Shown piece by piece: positions 6,822-13,195 of a stretch of 38,787 nt of DNA (the stretch's first letter is position 1; every line of letters starts with the position of its first letter). The notes beneath the pieces are model-generated. The model worked only from the letters and a program-made list of their open reading frames with translations. It was not told where the DNA came from and did no database searches. The position numbers and the translations under genes were made by a program. This stretch comes from an uncultured Prevotella sp. Its GTDB lineage: Bacteria > Bacteroidota > Bacteroidia > Bacteroidales > Bacteroidaceae. Location: assembly GCA_900555035.1 (NCBI GenBank), contig USJX01000022.1, positions 1 through 38,787 on the forward strand. Reading direction: 5' to 3'.

Positions 6822-7727
6822 ATGGCAAAGAAAAATACATCAGATAGCGTTGAGGTGGTTGCAAATTGTGACCAGCTTCAACAGCGAACAGTTCAATCGA
6901 GAATTCTTACTATCCGAGACAAGCAGGTTGTAATAGATAGAGACCTGGCAGAATTCTATGGAGTTGAAACAAAAGCTCTTAACCAAGCTGTAAAACGCAA
7001 CTTGAGTCGATTTCCTGAGCGTTTTAGATTTATGCTTACCAAGGAAGAGTTATCAGAGGTGGTAACAAATTGTGACCACCTTAGACCTCTGAAGTTTTCT
7101 CCTGTACCACATTACGTTTTTACTGAGGAAGGTGTAGCCCAATTATCTTCCGTGCTTCGAAGTGATAAAGCCGTAGAGGTTAGCATTATGATTATGGATG
7201 CCTTCGTTGCTATGCGCCGTTTTCTCTCAGCCAATGCAGGTATGTTTCAGCGCATAGAGAGATTGGAGCAACATCAGATACTTACTGACCAGAAGGTGGA
7301 GCAAGTTCTGCAGCGCATGGATGAACTGGCTCCAGCGGTGACACCTGAACAAATCTTTGCTACAGGTTGCGTGTGGGATGCCTGGAGTTATGTGTCTCAA
7401 CTGGTTCGTAGTGCCAAACAACGAATTGTCCTCATTGATAACTTCGTGGATGAAAGAGTTCTCACTTTGCTGACCAAAAGAGAAAAAGGGGTGTCGGCTA
7501 CGATACACTCTCGCTATACCGAACAGTTCAAGTTGGATCTGGAGAAGCACAATGAGCAATACGATACTGTGGTGTTCGTACAGTTGCCCCATAAATCCCA
7601 TGACCGTTTCTTGGTTGTTGATGATGATGTGTACCTGATGGGTGCAAGTGTCAAGGATATGGGTACCAGCCTTTGCGCTATAACAAAGATGGAGATGTCG
7701 CCAGATGTTGTTTTGTCTTTGGTGTAG
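6822..7727 (+). CDS. ORF6N-domain protein with C-terminal PLD-like domain
   Basis: The 301-residue protein has an ORF6N domain (about residues 20-120: LTIRDKQVVIDRDLAEFYGVETKALNQAVKRN, then PHYVFTEEGVAQLSSVLRS), a DNA-binding module found in phage antirepressors and mobile elements. A short helical linker (about 130-165) precedes a C-terminal domain with HDRFLVVDD and VYLMGASVKDMG, which resembles half of a phospholipase D-like fold but lacks a full HxK motif. A 27-nt near-repeat encodes EVVANCDQL and EVVTNCDHL (6852-6878 and 7056-7082). The role is probably regulation or accessory DNA binding; enzyme activity is doubtful. ATG 6822 is chosen over TTG 6780 because of the promoter. Confidence 0.8.
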   Translation: MAKKNTSDSVEVVANCDQLQQRTVQSRILTIRDKQVVIDRDLAEFYGVETKALNQAVKRNLSRFPERFRFMLTKEELSEVVTNCDHLRPLKFSPVPHYVFTEEGVAQLSSVLRSDKAVEVSIMIMDAFVAMRRFLSANAGMFQRIERLEQHQILTDQKVEQVLQRMDELAPAVTPEQIFATGCVWDAWSYVSQLVRSAKQRIVLIDNFVDERVLTLLTKREKGVSATIHSRYTEQFKLDLEKHNEQYDTVVFVQLPHKSHDRFLVVDDDVYLMGASVKDMGTSLCAITKMEMSPDVVLSLV

Positions 7728-7745
7728 TTTTTTGAGATAATTTTG
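7712..7745 (+). promoter_or_regulatory. promoter of the DUF6249-sigma-anti-sigma operon
   Basis: TTTG (7712-7715), 22 bp and TAATTTTG (7738-7745) overlap the end of the ORF6N gene. The leader to the ATG at 7849 would be about 95 nt. Confidence 0.5.
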
Positions 7746-7848
7746 AAAAAACACAGATGGGACGTCACCTTTTCCTACTTTCACTTGTTGTTATAGTGAA
7801 TCGGTTCAATAATTAACAAGAAGTTTAACCAATAAAACAAATAAAAAT

Positions 7849-8298
7849 ATGGAAAGTCATGATATCGTAGGTCTTTTTATTGTGCTTGGAACAGCCGTTA
7901 TTCTCCCAATTACCATTATTTTTCTTGCATTAAGAGGTAAGATGGCTTCGGAAAGGAATAGAAAGGAAATCATTCTTGCTGCACTCGAAAAGAATGCTGA
8001 CATTGACATTGAGGAATTGGTAAGAAAGATGAATAAGCCAGAGAAGTTGTTGAAAGAGAAGTTGTTGGAAAAACTACAGTGGGGAATGCTTGCTTTCATC
8101 CTGGGAGTAGGAATGATAGGTTACGGAATATACTTGAACTGCAACTTAGTAGGAGGAAGTACAGATCCGTTGGTAAGTATAAGTATAGGATTGGTACTGT
8201 TAGCTGTAGGCATAGCCTTCCTAGCCAACTATCAGATCGGTAAGAAGATGCTTGCCAAGGAAATGGAAGCAGAGGAACGGAACTTGCGACAGGCATAA
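7849..8298 (+). CDS. DUF6249-like inner-membrane protein
   Basis: This 149-residue protein has three predicted transmembrane segments (about residues 7-27, 80-99, 107-127). A charged cytoplasmic-type helix region (RNRKEIILAALEKNADIDIEELVRKMNK) lies between the first and second. The layout and the middle helix match small Bacteroidetes membrane proteins of the DUF6249 type, which are often encoded directly before an ECF sigma factor. The sigma gene starts only 7 bp after its stop, so the three genes form an operon. It may help sense envelope conditions; the function is not established. Confidence 0.7.
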   Translation: MESHDIVGLFIVLGTAVILPITIIFLALRGKMASERNRKEIILAALEKNADIDIEELVRKMNKPEKLLKEKLLEKLQWGMLAFILGVGMIGYGIYLNCNLVGGSTDPLVSISIGLVLLAVGIAFLANYQIGKKMLAKEMEAEERNLRQA

Positions 8299-8305
8299 AA
8301 AGTAG

Positions 8306-8782
8306 ATGACCAGAGAGCAGTTCATACAACTCGTCAGTGACGAGCAGGAGGCACTTCGTGGATTCTTGCTCGCCCTCTGCTGTGGCAACAAGGATGATGC
8401 TGACGATATTGCTCAAGATGCTTTGGTCAAGGCGTATCTTGCCTCGGCAGGCTATCAGAATAAAGGAAAGTTCCAATCGTGGCTCTTCAAGATTGCACAG
8501 AATACATTCCTTAATCATAAGGCAGCCCAACGGACATTTGAAAGCATAGAAGAGGCAAAAACAGTCTTAGGCACAAGTGATGCTGATGCAAAATATGCTT
8601 ATCAGGATCTCTACTTTGCTCTCGCCACTTTGCCTCCCAAAGAACGAGCAGCCATTGTGTTGTTCTATCTTGACGGACATTCTGTAAAAGAGATTTCCCA
8701 GATAACAGACACAAGCGAAGATGCCGTGAAGAAGCAACTCTCGCGAGGACGTGACAAACTGAAAACAAGATTGAAGTTATGA
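8306..8782 (+). CDS. ECF RNA polymerase sigma factor (cargo of the mobile element)
   Basis: The 158-residue protein has region 2 (about residues 15-80, DDADDIAQDALVKAYLASAGYQNKGKFQSWLFKIAQNTFLNH) and region 4 (about 100-155, LPPKERAAIVLFYLDGHSVKEISQITDTSEDAVKKQLSRGRDKL). The linker is short and region 3 is missing, as in all ECF factors. It would redirect RNA polymerase to a small regulon. The gene sits between a membrane protein and a second membrane protein; its stop overlaps the next start (ATGA at 8779-8782), which indicates translational coupling. A sigma factor on a small mobilizable element is unusual. Confidence 0.92.
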   Translation: MTREQFIQLVSDEQEALRGFLLALCCGNKDDADDIAQDALVKAYLASAGYQNKGKFQSWLFKIAQNTFLNHKAAQRTFESIEEAKTVLGTSDADAKYAYQDLYFALATLPPKERAAIVLFYLDGHSVKEISQITDTSEDAVKKQLSRGRDKLKTRLKL

Positions 8783-9192
8783 TGAAAGATAAAGCACTTG
8801 AGGAACTCTTCCTTGCCCAGCGTCCGAAATTTGACGATAAGGATGAGTTTATGGCACGCCTAACCCAAAAACTCGATGCCGTAGAATACCTTCGTCAGTA
8901 TGAGGAGGCAAACCTTCGTCGCTACAAATATGCTATGATAGCTGCATTTGTGGCGGGCTTCATCGCTGGCGGAGCATTGTTTGCCCTTGTTCTGTCCACG
9001 CCATCGGAATTGCCATTGTTTACTTTCCATGCATCATCTGGCATCTTGTTGGCAATTGAACAATATTCCAGGACGATAGCGACGATTGTCCTATCACTAG
9101 TAATGGGTCTTGGTATTATCAGCATTGTTAGCAACGTATTGGATATCGTCCAAATGAGAGTGCAATTAGGGACGGTTTCCAACGGTTCATAG
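8779..9192 (+). CDS. probable membrane anti-sigma factor partner
   Basis: This 137-residue protein has a soluble, charged N-terminus (about residues 1-47, DKDEFMARLTQKLDAVEYLRQYEEANLRRYK) and two transmembrane helices (about 50-70 and 95-117). Its start overlaps the sigma stop by four bases. The size, topology and coupling are those of anti-sigma factors, but I see no ZAS zinc motif and no FecR domain, so the assignment rests on context. A strong hairpin terminator follows at 9217. Confidence 0.6.
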   Translation: MMKDKALEELFLAQRPKFDDKDEFMARLTQKLDAVEYLRQYEEANLRRYKYAMIAAFVAGFIAGGALFALVLSTPSELPLFTFHASSGILLAIEQYSRTIATIVLSLVMGLGIISIVSNVLDIVQMRVQLGTVSNGS

Positions 9193-9216
9193 AGAATGCA
9201 TGGTGATGAATATGAT

Positions 9217-9276
9217 AAAAGGGAAGAAAAAATATTACTGCAGAATCATCAGATTATTTTTCTTCCCCTTTTGTTT
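9217..9276. terminator. bidirectional terminator between the sigma operon and mob
   Basis: AAAAGGGAAGAAAAAATA (9217-9234) pairs with the near-complement ending TTCTTCCCCTTTT (about 9254-9272), and T-rich runs flank both sides. The genes on either side converge here. Confidence 0.75.
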
Positions 9277-9325
9277 AACTTTACTTTAATGCGTGCGTAT
9301 ATATAAATCAATAAAGTAAAGCGAG

Positions 9326-10777
9326 TTACATTGATATGCTATGACCTCCTCTGCCGAGACGATGATCGTATTTGCCAGTTGCAATGTCCTCTACCTCGCT
9401 ATAGGCTCTTTCTGATTCGTAGTCATTCAAGTGCCCTTCGCTTTCTGCGAACATTGCAAGCCAGTTGCCCACACTAATACGTGCCTCTTTGTTTTCCGCA
9501 TACTGGTCAATGATGGTCTTGATGGCAACTACTTCATCGTTTGGGAAGATGTCTCCATGCTTGCCATTTCCTCCAAACGCAGAATGTGCATAGTCAATGA
9601 TTGCGTCAATAACCTTTCGAAACAAATTACTGGTTCTATAGTATGCCTTAGCAAGAGCAAGCAACACATCGTTTCTCCAACTCACACGCTTTTCCATCGC
9701 TTCGAGTTCTTGCTTATCGCTGGAATCCTTGTAAGTAAGATCGCAAGTGAGCGATTCGCATTTTCTTTTGAGGGCAGTGATTGTCTGTTCATCACGCTTC
9801 TTAGCCTCAATATAGGGCTTAGTTTGTTCTGCAACAGCAGCCTTAACCTTTTGGGAGAATTCTTTTTCAAGTCGTTGTTTCTCCTTGGGAATTGCCTCTT
9901 CGAGTTTCTTGTTTCTCTTTTCGATGGCTGCATATTTGCCCTTACCGAACATGTTGGCGGTTCCTGAAAGGATTGCATCCAAACCTCCTCGTCTCTCTTG
10001 TGCAAGTTCTTCTTCCTTTTCTGCAATTTGAGCGTTTAATTCATTCAGACGACTTGTCTTTGCGTTGTTCTCTTTATTGAGGTGGTCAGACTCGGCTTTT
10101 TGCTCTTCGATTTTAGCACGCTGCTTGCTAATGACAAAGTCGTTGCGTTCAAGATGCTCCTTGCCTGTCTCTTCTTTGCTTCGCCCTCTGTCCATTTCAA
10201 GGCATTCGGCTGCCAGATCCTGCATTCTGCTCATGTCAGCTTTGCCTGTCTTGATGGACTTGCCTGTTGTGTGATCCATCCAATCCCATATCAAATGAAC
10301 ATGATAGTTGGGAATCCATGAGCCAGGATTGTCTTTGTTCTCATAGTGACCTTCATCTTTGTGAAAGAATATCTGAAGTGGTTTGATGTGAAGTTCCTCG
10401 TGAACCTTCTGTGCATAGAGTTTAACCTGCTCAAACGTGGTATTGGCACTGCATACCAATACACTTTCTCTGATTGGCGAACTTCCTTGAACCTTCTTTG
10501 TCTTACCAGTCTTCTTGTCAGTGATGGTTCGTTCCTTTGTTTGGAGGGCGCGTCCTGTTTTCTCCTTTACCATGATGGCTATGTCATCGTAGTATTGTTG
10601 GAGATTGCGACCTTCCATGTCAGATGAGATCCATTCCTCGTTGTGGGGAACAAGGTCGGGACGGATGTAAATTTCATCCTTGTTGATGTGGGCAATGTAT
10701 TCTGGTGTACGTCTGTTATGTGCCTCGCTTTGCCCAATGTTGCAAGGCTTGACGTGATCTGATGTATAGTTAGGCAT
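9326..10777 (-). CDS. mob: MOBV-family (Pre/Mob) relaxase
   Basis: This 483-residue protein nicks at oriT and leads the transferred strand during mobilization. The N-terminal half is the Mob/Pre domain: an N-terminal SEAHNRRTPEYIAHIN segment, and the metal-binding histidine motif FFHKDEGHYE...PNYHVHLIWDWMDH (about residues 135-165), a spaced version of HxDE..PHxH. From about residue 205 a long coiled coil runs to about 330 (KIEEQKAESDHLNKENN..., many K/E/Q heptads), followed by a helical tail. The gene reads leftward; a structured, oriT-like region lies directly upstream. Without secretion genes nearby, transfer must rely on a helper. Confidence 0.88.
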   Translation of the reverse strand: MPNYTSDHVKPCNIGQSEAHNRRTPEYIAHINKDEIYIRPDLVPHNEEWISSDMEGRNLQQYYDDIAIMVKEKTGRALQTKERTITDKKTGKTKKVQGSSPIRESVLVCSANTTFEQVKLYAQKVHEELHIKPLQIFFHKDEGHYENKDNPGSWIPNYHVHLIWDWMDHTTGKSIKTGKADMSRMQDLAAECLEMDRGRSKEETGKEHLERNDFVISKQRAKIEEQKAESDHLNKENNAKTSRLNELNAQIAEKEEELAQERRGGLDAILSGTANMFGKGKYAAIEKRNKKLEEAIPKEKQRLEKEFSQKVKAAVAEQTKPYIEAKKRDEQTITALKRKCESLTCDLTYKDSSDKQELEAMEKRVSWRNDVLLALAKAYYRTSNLFRKVIDAIIDYAHSAFGGNGKHGDIFPNDEVVAIKTIIDQYAENKEARISVGNWLAMFAESEGHLNDYESERAYSEVEDIATGKYDHRLGRGGHSISM

Positions 10778-10806
10778 TTGTTTATTGTTACAATTGAGTT
10801 TGGGTT

Positions 10807-10947
10807 CTTAGGGCAGAGTCCTAAGTGGAGGGTGCAGGGAGAGAGTCACTTCCTGCTCAGGGTTCTTATGGGGCAGATGCCCATGAGCAGGGTATTGGGA
10901 CAGAGTCCTGATTGGGACGGGGCGAAGCCCAGGCTCTCGGCAGAGCC
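10807..10947. other. array of five GC-rich hairpins upstream of the relaxase
   Basis: Perfect stems occur at CTTAGG/CCTAAG (10807-10825), CCTGCTCA/TGAGCAGG with inner ATGGG/CCCAT (10852-10891), GGAC/GTCC (10898-10908), GGGC/GCCC (10920-10930) and GGCTCT/AGAGCC (10932-10947). Loops share GGCAGA-like bases. The stretch is far more GC-rich than its surroundings. It may be part of oriT, bind accessory proteins or control mob translation. Confidence 0.65.
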
Positions 10948-10950
10948 CAC

Positions 10951-10991
10951 AACTACGTAAGCGCAGTGTGTAGTTATAGTGGGCTATAACT
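10951..10991. other. oriT: candidate origin of transfer (oriT) for the MOBV relaxase
   Basis: Two overlapping inverted repeats occur: AACTAC/GTAGTT (10951-10956, 10970-10975) and AGTTATAG/CTATAACT (10972-10979, 10984-10991) with loop TGGG. The second resembles the pMV158 nic hairpin, where a TATAGTGTGTTATA-like core lies between arms. Position directly upstream of mob fits. The nick site and strand are not determined. Confidence 0.55.
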
Positions 10992-11069
10992 TGGGCAAGC
11001 CCTTCGTTTTGTTCAGCAAACTGCTTTAAGAAACTCTCCTATATACGCCCTTTGATTAAAGTAAAGTTA

Positions 11070-12146
11070 CTACCAGTGTCTCTCGGGATTGAGAATGTTT
11101 TTTCCTTTGTCATTCTTGATGATAATACGCTTGTTCCACAAGCACGTGATGATGGTTGAAATTTTGTTGTTGCCCATAGGATGCTTCTCTTTTTCGTATG
11201 CAGCTTTGAGTGCAATCTGCAATTCTTGGTATCCGTATTTTGCGTTAGGATTTGCATAAATAGCATCTATCACACGTTGGTGAACCTGTAAAGGCGTAGT
11301 CATGAAAGGGTCTTTGTTCTCTGGCGGTCTGCCAGTAGGTTTGTTCTCGAATGAGTAATCATCCAAGAGTTCTGGCAAATGTTCCTCATTTATATGAAAA
11401 GCAAAAGGATCAAATTCTCTATCACGAATGCAAACTGCTTCAACCTTACTAATGTTGTGGTCAGTCTTGTCTTTCTCGACCTGCAACACAGTTTCTGCCT
11501 TATTGAGTAGTTCTGTGCCTATATGACCTCTGGCATTGTCGTCACCCTTGTTCTGATGAAGGATGGTGTGAAGATGTATCTGAAACTCATCTGTCCACTG
11601 CATCAACTTGGATATGATAAAGGTTGCCTCTGATGGAGAGTTGATGTCAACAACAAGATCTCTTACACCATCAATGATTACCAGTCCCAAACCATCTATT
11701 CCATGAATGGCAGCATCTATTATACCAAGACGGTCTGCAGGAGTATGCTTGCGAAGTCCCAGAAACTCCAGTCGGTCGCAATCCTCATCATCGGGAAGTC
11801 CTGCCAGTTTGAGGATGCGCTTGTACACTCTGTTGCAGTGGTGGTCACTCTGCTCTGTGTCAACATAGAGAATCTTGTTCTTGTCAGGAGGGAAACAACC
11901 AGTGTAGTTTACTACCATGTCGCCTTTGAGCGCAGCTGCCACAATAGCAGAAAGGTTGAAGGTCTTTTTACTTTTGGCTTTGCCGATGGAGGCACTGAAG
12001 TTGCCCAAAGTGCAGATTGTGACCTCTCCAACCTTGAGAACTTCAGGATCCTTCTCTATCACATCATGGACACTGAGCCTTGACTTGTGCCATAATCCTA
12101 CATAATCAATTGGCTGAGCCTGCATGCTAGGAGAGAGAGCATTCAT
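11070..12146 (-). CDS. RepA/RecA-like AAA ATPase of the mobile element
   Basis: The 358-residue protein carries a Walker A-like GNFSASIGKAKSKKTF (about residues 49-64), a strand with a following acidic residue in KILYVDTEQ, Walker B-like GLVIIDGVRDL and a sensor-type HTILHQNKGDDNARGHIGTELL. This matches RepA-type hexameric ATPases of Bacteroidetes mobilizable elements, which are thought to unwind or load at an element origin. The C-terminal ~80 residues look like a winged helix. Its ATG overlaps the stop of the upstream HTH gene by four bases (ATGA, 12143-12146), so the two are co-translated. Whether it supports replication of the excised circle is inference. Confidence 0.8.
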   Translation of the reverse strand: MNALSPSMQAQPIDYVGLWHKSRLSVHDVIEKDPEVLKVGEVTICTLGNFSASIGKAKSKKTFNLSAIVAAALKGDMVVNYTGCFPPDKNKILYVDTEQSDHHCNRVYKRILKLAGLPDDEDCDRLEFLGLRKHTPADRLGIIDAAIHGIDGLGLVIIDGVRDLVVDINSPSEATFIISKLMQWTDEFQIHLHTILHQNKGDDNARGHIGTELLNKAETVLQVEKDKTDHNISKVEAVCIRDREFDPFAFHINEEHLPELLDDYSFENKPTGRPPENKDPFMTTPLQVHQRVIDAIYANPNAKYGYQELQIALKAAYEKEKHPMGNNKISTIITCLWNKRIIIKNDKGKNILNPERHW

Positions 12147-12493
12147 GACGCACCTCCTTCCAGTGAGGCAGAAACCTCGTAAGCAGTTGCAGAGGTGTTT
12201 TTGCGGTTCTTGATGAAGTCGTAAACCTCTTCCTTGAGATATACCACCTTCGCATTTCCGTCTTTGTAGTTACAGAGGATGCCTTCCTTGTTCCAACGCC
12301 AAAGGCTTGTAAGACTAGCCTTGAGCAATTTCGCAACCTCTTGACGCGTCATGTATTTGTCCTCCATCTCGGTTGTGGAAGGCGATGTCGCACTTTGTAC
12401 AGCGACAAGATTTCTGGCAGCTTCGTGTACCATGTTCATATAGTCAGACATGGTCATTACAACGAACTGCGTATTTGAATTGTTTTCTAACAT
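12143..12493 (-). CDS. excisionase-like helix-turn-helix protein
   Basis: The 116-residue protein has an HTH_17/MerR-type domain at about residues 45-105 (YMTRQEVAKLLKASLTSLWRWNKEGI, then VVYLKEEVYDFIKNRK), as found in Xis proteins of integrative elements. I start at the ATG at 12493; an in-frame GTG at 12547 would add 18 residues with no family support. It is translationally coupled to the RepA-like gene. It could act with the integrase in excision or repress the operon. Confidence 0.8.
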   Translation of the reverse strand: MLENNSNTQFVVMTMSDYMNMVHEAARNLVAVQSATSPSTTEMEDKYMTRQEVAKLLKASLTSLWRWNKEGILCNYKDGNAKVVYLKEEVYDFIKNRKNTSATAYEVSASLEGGAS

Positions 12494-12606
12494 ATTATTA
12501 CTCTTGTTAAATTTGCATTGCCAGTCTCTGAGGTGCCTTCCACACACCTGTCACTGGTATGGCGGAAAGAAGTGGCAGTGGAAGTGCCGACTTCAAAACC
12601 GCAGTG

Positions 12607-12638
12607 CAAAGTTACGACAAGAATGACGATACGACGAA
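12607..12638 (-). promoter_or_regulatory. promoter of the HTH-rep (and perhaps mob) operon
   Basis: On the minus strand TAACTTTG (12614-12607) matches the -7 box; the -33 region (about 12638-12635) is only TTCG-like. It gives a leader of about 105 nt to the ATG at 12493. Confidence 0.5.
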
Positions 12639-12683
12639 AATAGCTGATTTTCAGAGCCTGTTCTTAACACGATTTGGCTTACG

Positions 12684-12711
12684 AGTATGATTTTACACGA
12701 ATAATCATACT
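12684..12711. repeat. 9-bp inverted repeat inside the right end
   Basis: AGTATGATT (12684-12692) and AATCATACT (12703-12711) are perfect complements separated by 10 bp. It lies upstream of the excisionase-like gene and inside the att end, so it may be an operator or a Xis site. Apart from this, the promoter and the arm repeats, the stretch 12494-12900 shows nothing. Confidence 0.5.
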
Positions 12712-12809
12712 ATAAAATGTTGAGAAGGTGTATTTCTTGCTATTTGGCGAATTGGATTGAAACTATTCTGTTTCCTCGAATTTGGGAAAGTGAAATCTGA
12801 TGAAAATAC

Positions 12810-12891
12810 GTGTTCGCAAGATAAAAAAGCATGAAAATGTGCGAAAAGCACGTTGCTGTACGAATGTCTCTGTGTTCGCAATGTGTTCGCA
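12810..12891 (+). repeat. three GTGTTCGCA direct repeats, right-end arm-site candidates
   Basis: Exact copies at 12810-12818, 12872-12880 and 12883-12891; the last two are spaced by 11 bp like the left set, and all have the same orientation as the left copies. A looser CACGTTGCTG/GTGCGAAAAGC segment lies between. Confidence 0.75.
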
Positions 12892-12903
12892 AAGCAAAAG
12901 AAA

Positions 12904-12932
12904 AAGCAGCTAAGCTTGTGACTTAACTGCTT
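12904..12932 (-). terminator. terminator of tRNA-Met supplied by the element
   Basis: AAGCAGCTAAG (12904-12914) pairs with CTTAACTGCTT (12922-12932) with one wobble. On the minus strand CTTTTTCTTTTG follows. It resembles the displaced terminator at 5022-5052 but differs in loop and one stem base. Confidence 0.75.
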
Positions 12933-12944
12933 GATTTTAAGAGG

Positions 12945-13018
12945 TGGACCAGCTTGGGCTTGAACCAAGGACCTCCAGATTATGAGTCTGTTGCTCTAAC
13001 CAACTGAGCTACAAGTCC
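12945..13018 (-). tRNA. tRNA-Met (anticodon CAT), elongator type
   Basis: The minus strand gives a 74-nt cloverleaf: acceptor GGACTTG/CTGGTCC, D arm GCTC-AGTTGGTTA-GAGC, anticodon stem CAGA/TCTG-type with loop containing CAT, T arm CTTGG-TTCAAGC-CCAAG, discriminator A. CCA is not encoded. One U-U mismatch remains in the acceptor stem. The D-arm sequence matches elongator Met tRNAs more than initiator ones. A lysidine-modified Ile2 tRNA also has CAT and is not excluded. The 3' half was supplied by the integrated element. Confidence 0.9.
12968..12992. repeat. right attachment core (att) within tRNA-Met
   Basis: Identical 25 bp to 5087-5111. Excision between the copies would remove about 7.88 kb and rejoin the tRNA 5' half with the original 3' end at 5064-5086. 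Confidence 0.9.
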
Positions 13019-13090
13019 ATTGAATTTTTATCAAATTCGAGTGCAAAGATACTAGATTTTGGGCAAATAACCAAATAAAATCTTAAAAAT

Positions 13091-13122
13091 TTTCTTAGAA
13101 TCAGAAAAATACCGTATCTTTG
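13091..13122 (+). promoter_or_regulatory. promoter of the calcium ATPase gene
   Basis: TATCTTTG (13115-13122) is a good -7 box followed by CACC; TTTC (13091-13094) sits at 20-bp spacing as a partial -33 box. Confidence 0.6.
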
Positions 13123-13195
13123 CACCAAATTTACGTGCGCACACGTGCGTATGTACTTATTAATCGTACAAAAAGAAAAGAATTTCTATTCAGAA

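Larger units (their letters stand above)
9276..11069. repeat. 15-bp inverted repeats flanking the relaxase gene
   Basis: TAACTTTACTTTAAT at 9276-9290 is the exact reverse complement of 11055-11069. A partial third copy, ATAAAGTAAAG, lies just after the first (about 9311-9321). They enclose the mob gene and oriT region. Confidence 0.7.
5087..12992. mobile_element. integrative and mobilizable element in tRNA-Met, about 7.9 kb
   Basis: The unit runs between two direct copies of the tRNA-Met core. It contains a tyrosine integrase at the left end, an excisionase-like HTH protein, a RepA-like ATPase, a MOBV relaxase with an oriT-like region, and cargo (ORF6N/PLD-like protein; DUF6249-like membrane protein, ECF sigma and anti-sigma candidate). 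No type IV secretion genes are present, so transfer would need a helper element. Matching 9-bp direct repeats lie near both ends. All genes look intact. Bacteroidetes NBU-type elements have a similar plan but usually use tRNA-Leu. Confidence 0.88.

Noticed and set aside
9431..9967. 178-codon plus-strand frame
   Set aside because: It is the antisense of the relaxase coiled-coil region.
12705..12968. Minus-strand 87-codon frame
   Set aside because: It runs through the arm repeats, terminator and part of the tRNA; non-coding.
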